Numbered from the stretch's first letter, positions 37,777-49,491 are shown. The stretch is 64,000 bases of DNA from Lonsdalea populi (GCF_015999465.1 NZ_CP065534.1:2852001-2916000), one strand, 5' to 3'. Notes: generated from the sequence alone by a model not told the origin. A program made the numbers and translations.

Positions 37777-39420
37777 ATGTCGAATAAAACTTTTCATTAC
37801 CAAGAGCCTTTTCCCCTCGGTAAAGATAAAACCGAGTATCGCTTGCTCACCAAGGACTATGTTTCCGTTACGCAGTTCGACGGTCAGGACATATTGAAAA
37901 TCGCCCCGGAAGGGCTGACGCTGCTCGCGCAACAAGCCTTCCACGATGCTTCATTCATGCTGCGTCCCGACCACCAGCAGCAAGTCGCCGATATTCTTAG
38001 CGATCCGGAAGCAAGTGAAAACGACAAATACGTCGCTCTGCAATTCCTGCGTAACTCGGAAATCGCCGCTAAGGGCATTTTGCCGACCTGTCAGGATACC
38101 GGAACCGCGATCATTGTCGGCAAGAAAGGCCAGAACGTCTGGACCGGTGCCAACGATGCGGAAGCACTGTCGCACGGCGTCTACAACACCTTCATCGAAG
38201 ACAACCTGCGCTACTCTCAGAACGCGCCGCTGGATATGTATAAAGAGGTTAACACCGGAACTAACCTGCCGGCCCAGATCGACCTCTACAGCACGGAAGG
38301 CGAAGAGTACAAATTCCTGTTCGTCACCAAAGGCGGCGGGTCTGCCAACAAAACCTATCTGTATCAGGAAACCAAAGCGCTGCTAACTCCGGGAAAACTA
38401 AAAAACTTTCTGGTAGAAAAAATGCGCACGCTGGGCACCGCGGCTTGCCCGCCGTACCACATCGCTTTCGTCATCGGCGGCACCTCGGCGGAAACTACCC
38501 TGAAAACCGTCAAACTGGCCTCCACGCACTACTATGACGAACTGCCAACCGAAGGTAACGAACACGGTCAGGCTTTCCGTGACACTGCGCTGGAACAGGA
38601 ATTGTTGGAAGAGGCGCGTAATCTGGGTCTGGGCGCACAGTTCGGCGGTAAATATTTCGCGCATGACATTCGTGTTATCCGCCTTCCACGCCATGGCGCA
38701 TCATGCCCGGTCGGCATGGGCGTATCTTGCTCCGCTGACCGTAACATCAAAGGCAAGATCAACCGCAACGGCATTTGGTTGGAACAGCTGGAGCAGAACC
38801 CAGGCAAATATATCCCTGCTCATCTGCGTCAGGCTGGCGAAGGCGAAGCCGTCCGCATCGACCTTAACCGACAGATGGATGACATCCTCAAAGAACTGTC
38901 CCAGTACCCTGTCTCTACTCGTCTGTCCCTGAACGGCACCATCATCGTGGGACGCGATATTGCCCATGCGAAGCTGAAAGAGCGTATCGACAACGGCGAA
39001 GGCCTGCCTCAGTACGTCAAAGACCATCCGATTTACTATGCAGGCCCGGCTAAAACGCCGACTGGCTATGCCTCCGGTTCTTTGGGTCCGACCACCGCGG
39101 GTCGCATGGACTCCTACGTCGACCTGCTGCAGTCGCACGGCGGCAGCAAGATCATGCTAGCGAAAGGCAACCGCAGCCAGCAGGTAACCGACGCGTGTAA
39201 GAAACACGGCGGCTTCTACCTTGGCAGTATCGGCGGTCCTGCCGCGATCCTTGCACAGAACAGTATTAAGAGTCTGACCTGCATCGAGTATCCGGAGCTG
39301 GGTATGGAAGCGATCTGGAAAATCGAGGTTGAGGACTTCCCGGCATTCATCCTGGTGGATGACAAGGGCAATGATTTCTTCCAGCAGATTCAGAATAAAG
39401 CTTGTAATCGCTGCGGCTGA
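37777..39420 (+). CDS. fumA: Class I fumarate hydratase (4Fe-4S)
   Basis: This 547-residue protein is full-length class I fumarase: [19 protein letters not shown] with cluster cysteine C105, [47 protein letters not shown] and the C-terminal domain [15 protein letters not shown]. It interconverts fumarate and malate in the TCA cycle and is sensitive to oxygen and iron limitation. It stands alone; no fumC or fumB is next to it. FumA versus FumB cannot be separated from sequence by eye. Confidence 0.96.
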   Translation: MSNKTFHYQEPFPLGKDKTEYRLLTKDYVSVTQFDGQDILKIAPEGLTLLAQQAFHDASFMLRPDHQQQVADILSDPEASENDKYVALQFLRNSEIAAKGILPTCQDTGTAIIVGKKGQNVWTGANDAEALSHGVYNTFIEDNLRYSQNAPLDMYKEVNTGTNLPAQIDLYSTEGEEYKFLFVTKGGGSANKTYLYQETKALLTPGKLKNFLVEKMRTLGTAACPPYHIAFVIGGTSAETTLKTVKLASTHYYDELPTEGNEHGQAFRDTALEQELLEEARNLGLGAQFGGKYFAHDIRVIRLPRHGASCPVGMGVSCSADRNIKGKINRNGIWLEQLEQNPGKYIPAHLRQAGEGEAVRIDLNRQMDDILKELSQYPVSTRLSLNGTIIVGRDIAHAKLKERIDNGEGLPQYVKDHPIYYAGPAKTPTGYASGSLGPTTAGRMDSYVDLLQSHGGSKIMLAKGNRSQQVTDACKKHGGFYLGSIGGPAAILAQNSIKSLTCIEYPELGMEAIWKIEVEDFPAFILVDDKGNDFFQQIQNKACNRCG

Positions 39421-39584
39421 AAGCACGTTACCCCGACGCTCACATAGGTCAGGCAACCGGGGCGGGAGCGACATGCTTCCCCCCGATTCTTCTTTTCAGC
39501 GCTTGCGTCTTTCCTCTGCCTCATCCCTCTCTCTTTGGTTTTTACGCCCGCTCATCAGGCCCTTATTCACATCACAATTCATTG

Positions 39585-40170
39585 ATGCATTCTATTGTCC
39601 TGACGATAATTTCCAGATGAAATATGGCCTAGCCCGGGTCGTTGATGCCCTACGTCATCCGCATAGCAGCAAGGCATGGGATCTCGGCTGAGGCCGAGAA
39701 CGTAATGCGCTTAATCTTCATCAAAAGGCTGGAATGTCACCGCATGGGACAAAAGTCCTGAAAGTATCAACGTAGTGAACAGCACCATTGAGCAAGAATA
39801 TCTCGCCGGTATTCGGGTAATTGAGCATAATATTTATCCCGCCGGCATTGATGACGCCGACGACATGATTTTGTCTACCGTCGTCTTTATGTTTCTTGAT
39901 CGTTCCCGCATACCGGCCATTATTCAGAATATGCAGCAACTAACCGTCGCCGGAGCGATACAACCTGATTGTGACGGCGATATCGGCCGAGAATTACCCC
40001 TGCGCACAGCCCTTTCATTCCCATTTAAAGAGGACGAAGTGAGCCGTTATTACGAAGCGTGGGAGATAGTGAAATACAGTCAGGATGTAGGAGAGTGGCG
40101 TAAAACAGATGAGGATAGGAACCGTATCGAACTGCGTTTTGCCACGCTGTTGGCACGCAAGTGGCGTTAA
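39585..40170 (+). pseudogene. tehB: tehB, tellurite-resistance-type methyltransferase gene with several frameshifts
   Basis: Pieces of E. coli-like TehB appear in changing frames. Near 39602 DDNFQMKYGLARVVDALR matches the N terminus, reaching WDLG, where the SAM motif DLGCG has a TGA in place of the cysteine codon. After about one base of shift, GWNVTAWDKSPESI continues in the 39775 frame with ILSTVVFMFLDRSRIP, followed by MQQLT. Between about 39950 and 40010 the family sequence YNLIVTAISAENYPCAQP is in another frame, then SFPFKEDEVSRYYEAWEIVKYSQDVGEW and LRFATLLARK return to the first. With a nonsense codon and at least three frameshifts it cannot encode a SAM-dependent methyltransferase. 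A 131-residue frame (39775-40170) may be annotated as hypothetical. Confidence 0.88.
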
Positions 40171-40219
40171 AATATGGCCGGGGACCAGCCCCGGCATACA
40201 ACACAAACTAATGGCCCGA

Positions 40220-40873
40220 TTAGCTGGCTTTCAGCGCAACCGCTTTACGGTAAGCCACCAGATCCTCGATAGTCAGGACCGGCATATCGTGCTGTTGACC
40301 AAAGGCAATCACTTCCGGTGCACGCGCCATAGAACCGTCGTCATTAGTCAGCTCACACAACACGCCAAACGGCTTCAGACCAGCCAGTGTCATCAGATCG
40401 ACCGTCGCTTCAGTGTGGCCGCCGCGGACCAGCACGCCGCCGGGCTGGGCACGCAGAGGGAAAACGTGGCCGGGACGATTCAGATCGCTAGCGCGGGCAG
40501 AGTCAGCCGTAGCGGCACGAACGGTAGTCAGGCGGTCTGCGGCGGATACGCCGGTCGTCACGCCTTCTGCCGCTTCAATCGTCACCGTAAAGGCCGTCTG
40601 ATAATGGCTCGAATTGCGCTCGACCATCATCGGCAATTCCAGTTTTTGTCTACGCTCTTCGGTCAAGCACAGGCAAACAATGCCACTGCCATGGCGAATG
40701 GCAAGCGCCATCTGCTGGACGGTCATATGTTCGGCGGGAAAAATCATATCGCCTTCATTTTCACGATCTTCATCGTCGAGCACCATGACGCCACGTCCCT
40801 GACGCAGTGCTTCAAGCGCGCGTTCAACGCGTTCAGTCGGTGTACCAAATTGAGAAAGCAAAGTCTGATTCAT
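40220..40873 (-). CDS. ribB: 3,4-dihydroxy-2-butanone-4-phosphate synthase
   Basis: This 217-residue protein matches Rib[71 protein letters not shown] and [15 protein letters not shown]. It converts ribulose 5-phosphate to the four-carbon riboflavin precursor and formate. It is a stand-alone RibB without the RibA domain. An FMN riboswitch lies between the promoter and the start codon, so riboflavin synthesis is feedback-controlled. Confidence 0.97.
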   Translation of the reverse strand: MNQTLLSQFGTPTERVERALEALRQGRGVMVLDDEDRENEGDMIFPAEHMTVQQMALAIRHGSGIVCLCLTEERRQKLELPMMVERNSSHYQTAFTVTIEAAEGVTTGVSAADRLTTVRAATADSARASDLNRPGHVFPLRAQPGGVLVRGGHTEATVDLMTLAGLKPFGVLCELTNDDGSMARAPEVIAFGQQHDMPVLTIEDLVAYRKAVALKAS

Positions 40874-41000
40874 GGTAAAAAACCCTCACTCTTTTCTATG
40901 GATTACCAGAATCAGGGCTAACTTGAGGAGTGGCATTGAGAGCATGGAAATACGCTCGATGCTAAAAAAATAACGCGGGCAGGCTCAGCCTGACGGATAC

Positions 41001-41165
41001 CGTTACTCTCTCCCATCCGGACTTTAACCGTCGGCCCCGGAATTTCACCGGATCTGCTGACCTCAAACCAAATATGACAGCCTGAGCGCTCGCGGGCTTC
41101 CAACCGCATACCTTGTATGGACTGGTTTACCGCCGGTGGGGAATTACACCCCGCCCTGAGAATAA
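41001..41165 (-). ncRNA. FMN riboswitch (RFN element) upstream of ribB
   Basis: Read on the minus strand the region contains the RFN blocks in order: CAGGGCGGGGTGTAATTCCC, CACCGGCGGTAAA, the variable arm, AGCCCGCGAGCG, GATCCGGTGAAATTCCGGGG and CCGACGGTTAAAGTCCGGAT, ending GGGAGAGAG. This is the conserved FMN-binding aptamer that controls ribB in enterobacteria. About 130 bases to the start codon leave room for an expression platform. Confidence 0.95.
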
Positions 41166-41328
41166 GCGGCTTTACTATAACGCTAACGATTTTGCAGGGC
41201 AACGGGTATGAGGGCTCTCATCAGCATTAACCGCTGCGCTGCGTAGTTTAGGTTTATACAATGCCTAGCAGGCATTACACTTAGACATCAGTACCCTTCT
41301 TTCCGTCTAACCCATCAGGAAAATCATC

Positions 41329-41622
41329 ATGATTGACCCTAAAAAGATAGAGCAAATCGCCCGTCAAATGCACGAATCCATGCCTAAAGGGATTCGGGAA
41401 CTCGGCGAGGATATGGAAAAAAAGATCCGTCAGGTTCTGCAGTCGCAGCTTTCCCGTCTGGATTTCGTCAACCGGGAAGAATTCGACGTTCAAACGCAGG
41501 TTTTGCTGCGCACGCGTGAAAAGTTAACGCGGCTGGAACAACGACTGGACGAACTAGACGCCAAATCAGCCTCAACCACAGAACCCAAAACAGAGCCGCC
41601 GTTAGCGCAAGGGCAAGAATAA
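41329..41622 (+). CDS. ubiK: Ubiquinone biosynthesis accessory factor UbiK
   Basis: This 97-residue protein is nearly identical in pattern to E. coli YqiC/Ubi[22 protein letters not shown] and [23 protein letters not shown], with an amphipathic N-terminal helix and a C-terminal coiled coil, then a Pro/Glu-rich tail. It binds lipids and helps the UbiJ-containing Ubi complex during aerobic ubiquinone synthesis. It is divergent from ribB, as in E. coli, and ends before a bidirectional terminator. Confidence 0.95.
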   Translation: MIDPKKIEQIARQMHESMPKGIRELGEDMEKKIRQVLQSQLSRLDFVNREEFDVQTQVLLRTREKLTRLEQRLDELDAKSASTTEPKTEPPLAQGQE

Positions 41623-41709
41623 CGGCTCCTCCCTGTAGCTAAGGGAAAGCAAGTGGGGTTTCCATGCTAAACAACAGGTTGTCATACGGCCTACGCATAA
41701 AGAGCAAAG

Positions 41710-41737
41710 AAAAAGCCTCCGCAAGCGGAGGCTTTTT
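41710..41737. terminator. Bidirectional terminator between ubiK and zipA
   Basis: AAAAAGCCTCCG and CGGAGGCTTTTT form a perfect stem around CAAG, with A and T runs on both sides, between convergent genes. Confidence 0.93.
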
Positions 41738-41774
41738 ACTGTGTATCGTTGCCGGACACGGCAATACTGAACGG

Positions 41775-42665
41775 TTAGTTCAACACTTCGCGAATACGTG
41801 ATTTATACACTTCAACCTTCTGCGGCGTCATCATTCGGCGCTCATCGTCCAGCACCACGCCACCCACATCGTCGGCGATACGCTGCGCTGATTGCAGCAT
41901 GAGTTTAAAATTTTGACTGGCGTCACCATAAGACGGCACCATCATGAAGATGGACACGCCTGGCGTCGAAAACTCCGACATGTCGTCAGGATTGAAAGAA
42001 CCAGGTTTCACCATATTGGCCAGGCTGAACAGCACCGGGCCGCCGCCGGCAGGATTAACGTGGCGATGGAAAATATTCATCTCACCAAACTGGAAACCCG
42101 ACTGAAGAACGCTTTGCAACAACAATTCCCCGCCGATGACGCCACCCTGATGCGCAGCAACGTGAACCACCAGTACCGCTTCTTTAGCGGCTGGCGATTC
42201 ATTGGCGGGAGCGGACTCTTCTTGCTCTTCCTGCAGGCTTGCCATTTTGGCTTCACGTTCCGCCACCGTTTCCGAATCAGAATGCGTGTCTGCCGCAAGC
42301 TCACGCTCGGCCGCATCTATTCGGGACTGCTCCGCAGAATCTGTTTCGCCAAACAGCGGATCGTAATTTGCTGAAGAGGACGTTGGCTCATGAGACGTCA
42401 ACGGAGGCTCAACCACAGCGTGCCCTGTCGGACGCGCCGCAGGAGGCGTACTTTGCGGACGCACAGGTTTTACCCGTACTTCCCCGACGCCTTCATCAAG
42501 CGTGTCGAAAGGCGCTTCGTCCGGATCCTGCTTCAAACGCTTCACAGGACGATCGCGAAAAAGGGACGAACGCTCTTTACGGCTGGTCCACAGGCCGTGC
42601 AGCAGCAGTGCTATAATAGCGATCGCGCCAACAACGATTAATATCAGACGCAAGTCCTGCATCAT
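41775..42665 (-). CDS. zipA: Cell division protein ZipA
   Basis: This 296-residue protein has ZipA layout: one N-terminal membrane segment ([22 protein letters not shown]) with cytoplasmic basic residues next to it, a Pro/Glu/Ser-rich linker to about residue 160, and a C-terminal FtsZ-binding domain with [29 protein letters not shown] and [19 protein letters not shown]. It tethers FtsZ filaments to the membrane at the division site. It is divergent from cysZ, as in E. coli. Confidence 0.95.
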   Translation of the reverse strand: MMQDLRLILIVVGAIAIIALLLHGLWTSRKERSSLFRDRPVKRLKQDPDEAPFDTLDEGVGEVRVKPVRPQSTPPAARPTGHAVVEPPLTSHEPTSSSANYDPLFGETDSAEQSRIDAAERELAADTHSDSETVAEREAKMASLQEEQEESAPANESPAAKEAVLVVHVAAHQGGVIGGELLLQSVLQSGFQFGEMNIFHRHVNPAGGGPVLFSLANMVKPGSFNPDDMSEFSTPGVSIFMMVPSYGDASQNFKLMLQSAQRIADDVGGVVLDDERRMMTPQKVEVYKSRIREVLN

Positions 42666-42885
42666 TGCTATCCCAGTTATTCCAATACATCGCCACTATG
42701 GCATATACATATATCACTAACTGTATTTGCCCGTGTACACAAGTGCAAGTCTGGCCGACAGTTTATGACAATAAAGATGGGAAGTGCGCACTTTTTTGCT
42801 GTTTTTTCATGCAAAAACGGGCTAGCCAGCACAATATCGTCCCGATATGATGCCGCCATCTTCAAAGAACGATGAGAATAAGAGT

Positions 42886-43656
42886 ATGCCTTACGCCCAA
42901 GAACGCCAGAACCTTCGCAGCGGTTTCCACTATTTCGTGAGAGGCTGGCAGTTACTCTCGCTGCCGGGGATCCGACGATTCGTCATTTTGCCGATGCTGG
43001 TCAATATCTTGCTGATGGGCGGCGCCTTCTGGTGGCTGTTCCAGCAACTAAACAGCTGGATTCCTCAATTGATGAGCCACATCCCTAACTGGCTGCAGTG
43101 GCTGAGCTATCTGCTCTGGCCTTTAGCGGTCATTTCTATCCTATTGGTCTTCAGCTATTTTTTCAGCACCTTGACCAATTTTATCGCTGCGCCGTTCAAC
43201 GGTCTGTTGGCCGAGCAGCTAGAAGCCCGACTGACCGGCGTCGCGCTGCCGGATAGCGGTATATGGGGCATCGCTAAAGACACGCCGCGCATCATGCGAC
43301 GTGAAATGCAGAAACTTGGCTATTATTTACCGCGAGCGCTGGTGCTTTTTTTACTCTATTTCGTACCGGGCATCGGTCAGACGGTAGCGCCGATCCTTTG
43401 GTTCATCTTCAGCGCCTGGATGCTGGCGGTACAGTATTGCGATTACCCGTTCGATAACCATAAGGTCAGTTTCCCGGTCATGCGCCAGACTTTGAGGCAG
43501 CATAAAATCAGCAATTTGCAGTTCGGCGCTCTGGTCAGCCTGTTCACGATCGTCCCGGTGCTGAACCTGATTATCGTGCCCGTCGCGGTCTGCGGCGCAA
43601 CGGCGCTGTGGGTAGATCGTTATCAGCATTTATCCAACGTGTTGAAAGCAAAATAA
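42886..43656 (+). CDS. cysZ: Sulfate transporter CysZ
   Basis: This 256-residue membrane protein matches Cys[66 protein letters not shown] and [14 protein letters not shown]. It imports sulfate for cysteine synthesis. I place the start at ATG 42886, which fits the family length; an ATG at 42847 in the same frame would add 13 residues of doubtful value. The sulfate-assimilating partner cysK follows 146 bases later. Confidence 0.93.
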   Translation: MPYAQERQNLRSGFHYFVRGWQLLSLPGIRRFVILPMLVNILLMGGAFWWLFQQLNSWIPQLMSHIPNWLQWLSYLLWPLAVISILLVFSYFFSTLTNFIAAPFNGLLAEQLEARLTGVALPDSGIWGIAKDTPRIMRREMQKLGYYLPRALVLFLLYFVPGIGQTVAPILWFIFSAWMLAVQYCDYPFDNHKVSFPVMRQTLRQHKISNLQFGALVSLFTIVPVLNLIIVPVAVCGATALWVDRYQHLSNVLKAK

Positions 43657-43802
43657 ACCGTGCTGACCAGGGACGGAAAATTATGAAAATATATTTCCTA
43701 AGAACATAACGATATAGCTATTGCTTACTTCACTGGCTGTATCGAAAAGGTATTCTCTCTAGCGTTCACAAAAATTACATACAGCTATTTAAAGGACAGG
43801 CT

Positions 43803-44771
43803 ATGAGCAAGATCTACGAAGACAATTCTTTTACAATCGGCCATACGCCGCTGGTTCGCCTGAATCGCATAGGTAATGGACGCATCCTCGCCAAGGTGGA
43901 GTCTCGCAACCCCAGCTTCAGTGTTAAATGCCGTATCGGTTCCAACCTGATTTGGGATGCTGAAAAACGCGGCGTTATGAAGCCTGGCGTAGAACTGGTT
44001 GAACCGACCAGCGGCAATACCGGTATCGCTTTGGCTTATGTGGCCGCCGCCCGAGGTTATAAATTAACGCTGACCATGCCTGAAACCATGAGCATCGAGC
44101 GCCGTAAGCTTCTGAAAGCGCTAGGGGCAAATCTGGTACTGACCGAAGGCGCGAAAGGCATGAAAGGCGCAATCGCCAAAGCCGAAGAAATCGTCGCCAG
44201 CGATCCTCAGCGTTATCTGCTGCTGCAGCAGTTCAGTAACCCCGCCAACCCGGAAATCCATGAAAAAACGACCGGGCCGGAAATTTGGGAAGATACGGAC
44301 GGCGAAGTCGATGTTTTCATCGCGGGCGTCGGCACAGGCGGTACGTTGACCGGTGTCAGCCGCTACATCAAAAATACCCAGGGCAAAGCGATTACGACCG
44401 TCGCGGTGGAACCACTTGACTCTCCAGTCATCACTCAGGCACTCGCGGGTGAAGAAATCAAGCCGGGTCCCCACAAGATTCAGGGGATTGGCGCAGGCTT
44501 CATTCCAGGTAACCTGGATCTGAAACTGGTCGACCGCGTTGAACGTATCAGCAATGAGGAGGCCATCAGCACAGCACATCGTCTGATGGAAGAAGAAGGC
44601 ATTCTGGCAGGAATTTCATCCGGCGCAGCCGTGGCTGCGGCACTTAACCTACTGAAAGAAGACGCCTTTAAAGACAAAACCATTGTGGTCATTTTGCCTT
44701 CTTCCGGCGAGCGCTATCTGAGTACCGCTTTGTTCGCCGATCTGTTCACCGAGCAAGAGCTCCAGCAGTAA
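43803..44771 (+). CDS. cysK: Cysteine synthase A (O-acetylserine sulfhydrylase)
   Basis: This 322-residue protein is Cys[11 protein letters not shown] with the PLP lysine K42, [10 protein letters not shown] for the phosphate loop, [16 protein letters not shown], and the C terminus [14 protein letters not shown]. It makes cysteine from O-acetylserine and sulfide. The RGIGLI-type C-terminal differences from CysM (also in this window) confirm the A form. CysB control is expected in the 146-base upstream gap. A strong terminator follows. Confidence 0.97.
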   Translation: MSKIYEDNSFTIGHTPLVRLNRIGNGRILAKVESRNPSFSVKCRIGSNLIWDAEKRGVMKPGVELVEPTSGNTGIALAYVAAARGYKLTLTMPETMSIERRKLLKALGANLVLTEGAKGMKGAIAKAEEIVASDPQRYLLLQQFSNPANPEIHEKTTGPEIWEDTDGEVDVFIAGVGTGGTLTGVSRYIKNTQGKAITTVAVEPLDSPVITQALAGEEIKPGPHKIQGIGAGFIPGNLDLKLVDRVERISNEEAISTAHRLMEEEGILAGISSGAAVAAALNLLKEDAFKDKTIVVILPSSGERYLSTALFADLFTEQELQQ

Positions 44772-44805
44772 CGTCCAAGTCTCGGATAAGTAATCGGCAT
44801 GTTAC

Positions 44806-44832
44806 AAAAAGCACTCTTCGGGGTGCTTTTTT
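44806..44832 (+). terminator. Intrinsic terminator of cysK
   Basis: AAAAAGCAC and GTGCTTTTT-type arms around a TCTTCGGG loop form a stem followed by a T run, 35 bases after cysK. Confidence 0.9.
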
Positions 44833-45194
44833 GTGGACCACGTCAAAGTTTACAGGTGTAGTGGATTGCATTTCCAGCCCAGGTTTAGTATCTAACCGGA
44901 CAATTATTTTGATGCGTGAAATTAATATCCGTCTTCCCCCCTGAAAATTTCATGATTGAGCGCAACCCGAGTCGAGTCACCAAACGGTAATCTGATTCAC
45001 CTTGTGACAATGGTTGAAACTATCAGGTGGTTTACTGATATTGTATTCGAGGTAATGCTTATCCGTTCCTTGCCGCATCCCGGCCTGCCCTTGTAACATG
45101 CGCAGGGAGTTAACCATACAGGCTAAAGTTCAGTCGATAAACTAGACTTTAGTTCCACAACATCTATCTAATCCAATAAGTTGGGGAAAACCGA
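44833..45194 (+). promoter_or_regulatory. pts operon promoter region
   Basis: The 362-base leader before ptsH has no gene. An inverted repeat CTAAAGT...ACTTTAG (45123-45152) lies just upstream of the ptsH start, and a TTGTGACAATGG segment near 45000 resembles a CRP half-site. The E. coli pts operon has several CRP-dependent promoters here; exact promoters were not assigned. Confidence 0.55.
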
Positions 45195-45452
45195 ATGTTC
45201 CAGCAAGAAGTAACTATCACCGCGCCGAATGGCCTCCACACCCGGCCCGCCGCTCAGTTTGTTAAAGAAGCTAAAGGCTTCGTTTCTGACATTACTGTCA
45301 ACTCCAACGGTAAAAGCGCCAGCGCTAAAAGCCTGTTCAAATTACAGACCCTCGGCTTGACTCAGGGCACCGTGGTTACGATCGCCGCTGAAGGTGAAGA
45401 CGAGCAAAAAGCCGTTGAACATCTGGTTAAACTGATGGCTGAGCTTGAGTAA
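45195..45452 (+). CDS. ptsH: PTS phosphocarrier protein HPr
   Basis: This 85-residue protein is HPr: [16 protein letters not shown] with phosphorylated H15, [18 protein letters not shown] including the Ser46 region, and [18 protein letters not shown] at the end. It carries phosphate from enzyme I to all PTS IIA proteins, including the UlaC-type IIA in this window. It is the first gene of ptsH-ptsI-crr. Confidence 0.98.
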   Translation: MFQQEVTITAPNGLHTRPAAQFVKEAKGFVSDITVNSNGKSASAKSLFKLQTLGLTQGTVVTIAAEGEDEQKAVEHLVKLMAELE

Positions 45453-45504
45453 CACACAGTAGCCGGTCTCTTTAGTGCACATCAGTATTAAGTAAGGTAG
45501 GGTT

Positions 45505-47232
45505 ATGATTTCAGGTATATTGGTATCACCAGGGATTGCTTTTGGTAAGGCGCTGTTACTAAAAGACGATGAGATCGTCATCAACCGGAAAAAAATCACT
45601 GCGGAACAGGTCGATCAGGAAGTCGAGCGTTTTCTGGCTGGCCGTGCGAAAGCCTCTCAGCAGTTGGAAGCGATCAAAAACAAAGCAGCGGAAACACTGG
45701 GGCCCGAGAAAGAAGCTATTTTCGAGGGTCACATCATGCTGCTGGAAGATGAAGAGTTCGAGCAGGAAATCATATCTCTGATTAAAGATGACCGCGCCTC
45801 TGCAGACGCGGCGGCTTCTTCTGTTATTGAAAACCAGGCCAAGGCATTGGAAGAACTGGATGACGAATACCTGAAGGAGCGCGCTGCCGATATGCGTGAC
45901 ATCGGCAAGCGCCTGCTGAAAAACATTCTCGGCATGAATATTGTCGATCTGGGCGATATTCAGGATGAAGTCATTCTGGTTGCTAACGACCTGACCCCTT
46001 CTGAAACCGCTCAGTTGAATCTGAAGAAGGTACTGGGCTTCATCACTGATATCGGCGGCCGCACATCTCACACGTCCATTATGGCCCGTTCTCTTGAACT
46101 ACCGGCGATTGTGGGTACATCGAATGCGACTCAGCAGGTCAAAAGCGGTGATTTTCTGATTCTGGATGGCGTTAACAACACCATTTACCAGAATCCGAGC
46201 CAGGACATCATCGACAAGTTGAAAGAAGTTCAGCAGCAGTTCATCTCCGAAAAACAAGAGCTGGCTAAACTGAAAGATCTACCGGCGGTCACGCTGGACG
46301 GACATCAGGTTGAAGTCTGCTCCAACATCGGTACCGTGCGCGACGTCGCGGGCGCGGAGCGTAACGGCGCGGAAGGTGTAGGTCTGTACCGTACCGAATT
46401 CCTGTTTATGGATCGTGACTCGCTGCCGACTGAAGAAGAACAATTCCAGGCGTACAAAGCCGTCGCGGAAGCCATGGGCGCTCAGGCAGTCATCGTTCGT
46501 ACCATGGACATCGGCGGCGACAAAGATCTGCCATACATGAACCTGCCGAAAGAAGACAACCCGTTCCTGGGCTGGCGCGCGATCCGTATCTGTCTGGACC
46601 GTAAAGAAATTCTGCATTCACAGCTGCGCGCTATCCTGCGTGCTTCCGCCTTCGGCAAACTGCGTATCATGTTCCCGATGATTATTTCCGTCGAGGAAGT
46701 GCGCACGCTGAAAGCTGAACTGGAAATGCTGAAAGCACAACTGAAAGAAGAAGGTAAAGCCTTTGATGAATCCATCGAAGTTGGCGTCATGGTGGAAACA
46801 CCCGCCGCAGCCACGATAGCCCATCATCTGGCCAAAGAAGTGGACTTCTTCAGTATTGGGACAAACGACTTAACCCAGTATACTCTGGCTGTAGATCGCG
46901 GTAATGAGCTGATTTCTCATCTCTACAATCCGATGTCCCCGGCGGTATTAACCCTGATCAAGCAAGTGATTGACGCCTCTCACGCAGAAGGCAAATGGAC
47001 AGGGATGTGTGGTGAGCTCGCCGGTGACGAACGTGCTACACTACTGTTATTGGGAATGGGTCTGGATGAATTCAGCATGAGTGCCATCTCAATCCCTCGT
47101 ATCAAGAAGATCATCCGTAATGCCAATTACGGCGATGCGAAGGCGCTGGCGGAACAGGCACTAGCTCAACCGACGGCGGAAGAGTTAAGCAATCTGGTAA
47201 ACCGGTTCATTAAAGAAAAGACGCTTTGCTGA
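45505..47232 (+). CDS. ptsI: PTS enzyme I
   Basis: This 575-residue protein has the N-terminal HPr-binding helical domain, the phosphohistidine motif [21 protein letters not shown], and the PEP-binding C-terminal barrel with [40 protein letters not shown] and [12 protein letters not shown]. It uses phosphoenolpyruvate to phosphorylate HPr. It lies 52 bases after ptsH and is followed by crr. Confidence 0.98.
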   Translation: MISGILVSPGIAFGKALLLKDDEIVINRKKITAEQVDQEVERFLAGRAKASQQLEAIKNKAAETLGPEKEAIFEGHIMLLEDEEFEQEIISLIKDDRASADAAASSVIENQAKALEELDDEYLKERAADMRDIGKRLLKNILGMNIVDLGDIQDEVILVANDLTPSETAQLNLKKVLGFITDIGGRTSHTSIMARSLELPAIVGTSNATQQVKSGDFLILDGVNNTIYQNPSQDIIDKLKEVQQQFISEKQELAKLKDLPAVTLDGHQVEVCSNIGTVRDVAGAERNGAEGVGLYRTEFLFMDRDSLPTEEEQFQAYKAVAEAMGAQAVIVRTMDIGGDKDLPYMNLPKEDNPFLGWRAIRICLDRKEILHSQLRAILRASAFGKLRIMFPMIISVEEVRTLKAELEMLKAQLKEEGKAFDESIEVGVMVETPAAATIAHHLAKEVDFFSIGTNDLTQYTLAVDRGNELISHLYNPMSPAVLTLIKQVIDASHAEGKWTGMCGELAGDERATLLLLGMGLDEFSMSAISIPRIKKIIRNANYGDAKALAEQALAQPTAEELSNLVNRFIKEKTLC

Positions 47233-47272
47233 TCCGCCATGCTGGCCCAATATTTAAGCTTAGGAGAGAATC

Positions 47273-47782
47273 ATGGGTTTGTTCGATAAACTGAAGTCTC
47301 TGGTTTCTGATGATAAAAAAGACACCGGCAGCATTGAGATCATCGCCCCGTTGTCCGGCGAGATCGTGAACATTGAAGATGTGCCTGATGTTGTTTTCGC
47401 CGAGAAAATCGTCGGTGACGGTATTGCCATCAAACCGAACGGCAACAAAATGGTTGCTCCGGTCGATGGCACCATCGGGAAAATTTTCGAAACCAACCAT
47501 GCCTTTTCCATCGAATCCGACAGCGGTATCGAACTGTTCGTTCACTTCGGTATTGATACCGTTGAACTGAAAGGCGAAGGCTTCAAACGCATCGCTGAAG
47601 AAGGTCAACGCGTTAAGAAAGGCGACACGATCATCGAATTCGATCTGCCGCTGTTAGAAGAAAAAGCGAAATCCACACTGACGCCCGTTGTTATATCCAA
47701 TATGGATGAAATCAAAGAGCTGACCAAACTGAGTGGTTCTGTCGTCGTCGGCGAAACGCCGGTAATTCGCATTAAGAAATAA
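47273..47782 (+). CDS. crr: PTS glucose-specific enzyme IIA (IIAGlc)
   Basis: This 169-residue protein matches Crr: [40 protein letters not shown] with the two active-site histidines (positions 75 and 90 in E. coli numbering), and VIRIKK at the end. It serves glucose PTS transport and global control of permeases and adenylate cyclase. A strong terminator ends the operon. Confidence 0.98.
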   Translation: MGLFDKLKSLVSDDKKDTGSIEIIAPLSGEIVNIEDVPDVVFAEKIVGDGIAIKPNGNKMVAPVDGTIGKIFETNHAFSIESDSGIELFVHFGIDTVELKGEGFKRIAEEGQRVKKGDTIIEFDLPLLEEKAKSTLTPVVISNMDEIKELTKLSGSVVVGETPVIRIKK

Positions 47783-47805
47783 CCACGGTTCGGTTTATAC
47801 ATCGA

Positions 47806-47827
47806 CGGCGCTCAGGCGCCGTTTTTT
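47806..47827 (+). terminator. Intrinsic terminator of the pts operon
   Basis: CGGCGC and GCGCCG around TCAG, followed by six T, 23 bases after crr. Confidence 0.9.
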
Positions 47828-48139
47828 ATTGCCCGTCATCATGCCTTCGTCATCGCCGCCAGTCCCTTTATCCATAATCAATGATGCTTTATCCCACCTA
47901 TCTTAACTACGGGCGCCAGACGAGAGCTAACCACCCTGTAAGCGGCATCTCCCCCTATCAAGCCGCCTATATTGAGATTAGGCAAACGCACTGACGACGA
48001 TAGGGTAGATTGAAGTCAACGCTGAACAAGGAAATATTGCGTCTGAGAGGGACGATGTCAGCGGCAATCAGCCCTCTCAGATAGCAGAGGCGGGTTGCCA
48101 CGCCGACAGAAGCTCCGTCGGATAGCGTTCTGGACTCCT
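47828..48139. other. Gap between crr and the two-component system
   Basis: These 312 bases hold no gene I can support. In E. coli pdxK and cysM follow crr; here the two-component/MacAB module occupies that place, so the gap may be one edge of an insertion. No direct repeat was noticed. Confidence 0.4.
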
Positions 48140-49489
48140 CTATTTCCAGCGTGGCAGGCTAATACGAATCAGTAACCCACTGGACTCCTGATTCATCGCT
48201 TCAATGCGGCCACCGTGTGCCAACACCGCTTTACGAGCTATCGCCAGCCCCAGGCCGTAACCTTTGCCAGACTGCGGAGAGTCGATGCGAATAAACGGAT
48301 CGAAGATGCTGGAAAGTTTGCCCTTCTCAACCCCCGGCCCCCTATCGGCAACGTCGATAAACCATTCCCGTTCGCTTTGCCTCAAGGTGACGGTGACCGT
48401 CTGCCCCTGTGAAGAAAAGCGGAGCGCGTTTCTGATGATGTTATCAAACGCGCGGCGCATCAACTCCGCCATGCCTTTAATGGTGTAATCTTCATACTCA
48501 CCGGAGTTGAGAATGATCTCCACGCCCGGCACCTGCCCTTCATATCTGGCATCGTTAACGACGGCATTCACCAGCCCCAGCAGATCGAAGTATTCCTCAT
48601 TAATAGCGGCATTTTCGGTACGCGACAAGGTCAGCAACTCGCCGATCATTTTGTCCATCCGCTCAGCCTCACGCTCGATGCGCTGTAGAGAGCTTTCCAC
48701 ATGACTGTCGTTTTGCCTCGCCAACCCAATCGCCAATTGCAGACGCGCCAGCGGCGAACGCAGCTCGTGGGAGACATCGTGTAGCAGTTGCTCTCTGGCG
48801 CTGACCAGTACCTCGAGACGCTCCACCATCGAGTCAAAGTCTCGCGCCACCTCGCTGATTTCGTCATGACGACGCCGCATCGCAGGCAGCAACCTAACAG
48901 AAAGGTCGCCCTGAGCCACTTGACCAAAACCCGCACGCAGTTGGTTCAACGGCCTGGCCAAATTCCAGGCCATCATGGCGCTGAATAATAGCCCGCTGAT
49001 GGCGCCAATCCACAGTATCGGCCCCGGTATATGCAGATATCGCTGTAGCGGCGGTGGAGCAAAGCGGAACTCTTTTCTCAGCGCGTCGATATCGAAACGC
49101 AGCAAATAATGCCTGCCATCCGGGCCGATAACCTGTTGTTCCTCCATCGCAGGCTTATCACCCGCCATCGTATCGTCCAGCAGCAGCGATTCCCCGCTGT
49201 CATCCTGCCGCAACGCCGCTTCAGCATCATCCAACGTGGATGCCGAGATATAACCGCGTTCGCTTTCGGGCCAGCGCGACATCTCCTCGTAAAGCGTGGA
49301 AAGCCCCCCCTGTTGCAAAGCCTCTGACGCCAATGTCATCTGCAAGGCGATGATATGCTTACCTAGCCTGATTTCAGGCGGTTCATTACGATCGCCGTAG
49401 AAAGAAAAACCCATCCACAGCAATTGCGAAATCACAATCAAGGTCAGCCACAGCCCGACCAGGATCTTCCAGAAAAGTCTTCCCTGCAT
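48140..49489 (-). CDS. CpxA-like sensor histidine kinase
   Basis: This 449-residue kinase has an N-terminal membrane segment (WKILVGLWLTLIVISQLLW), a periplasmic sensor of about 120 residues, a second membrane segment before LARPLNQLRAGFG (HAMP), the H-box HDVSHELRSPLARLQL, the N-box NIIRNALRFS, DRGPGV and GYGLGLAIARKAV. The layout and sequence resemble CpxA/RstB-type sensors. It is 2 bases downstream of its response regulator. The divergent neighbour is a MacAB-type exporter, which it probably controls. Confidence 0.9.
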   Translation of the reverse strand: MQGRLFWKILVGLWLTLIVISQLLWMGFSFYGDRNEPPEIRLGKHIIALQMTLASEALQQGGLSTLYEEMSRWPESERGYISASTLDDAEAALRQDDSGESLLLDDTMAGDKPAMEEQQVIGPDGRHYLLRFDIDALRKEFRFAPPPLQRYLHIPGPILWIGAISGLLFSAMMAWNLARPLNQLRAGFGQVAQGDLSVRLLPAMRRRHDEISEVARDFDSMVERLEVLVSAREQLLHDVSHELRSPLARLQLAIGLARQNDSHVESSLQRIEREAERMDKMIGELLTLSRTENAAINEEYFDLLGLVNAVVNDARYEGQVPGVEIILNSGEYEDYTIKGMAELMRRAFDNIIRNALRFSSQGQTVTVTLRQSEREWFIDVADRGPGVEKGKLSSIFDPFIRIDSPQSGKGYGLGLAIARKAVLAHGGRIEAMNQESSGLLIRISLPRWK

Positions 49490-49491
49490 AA

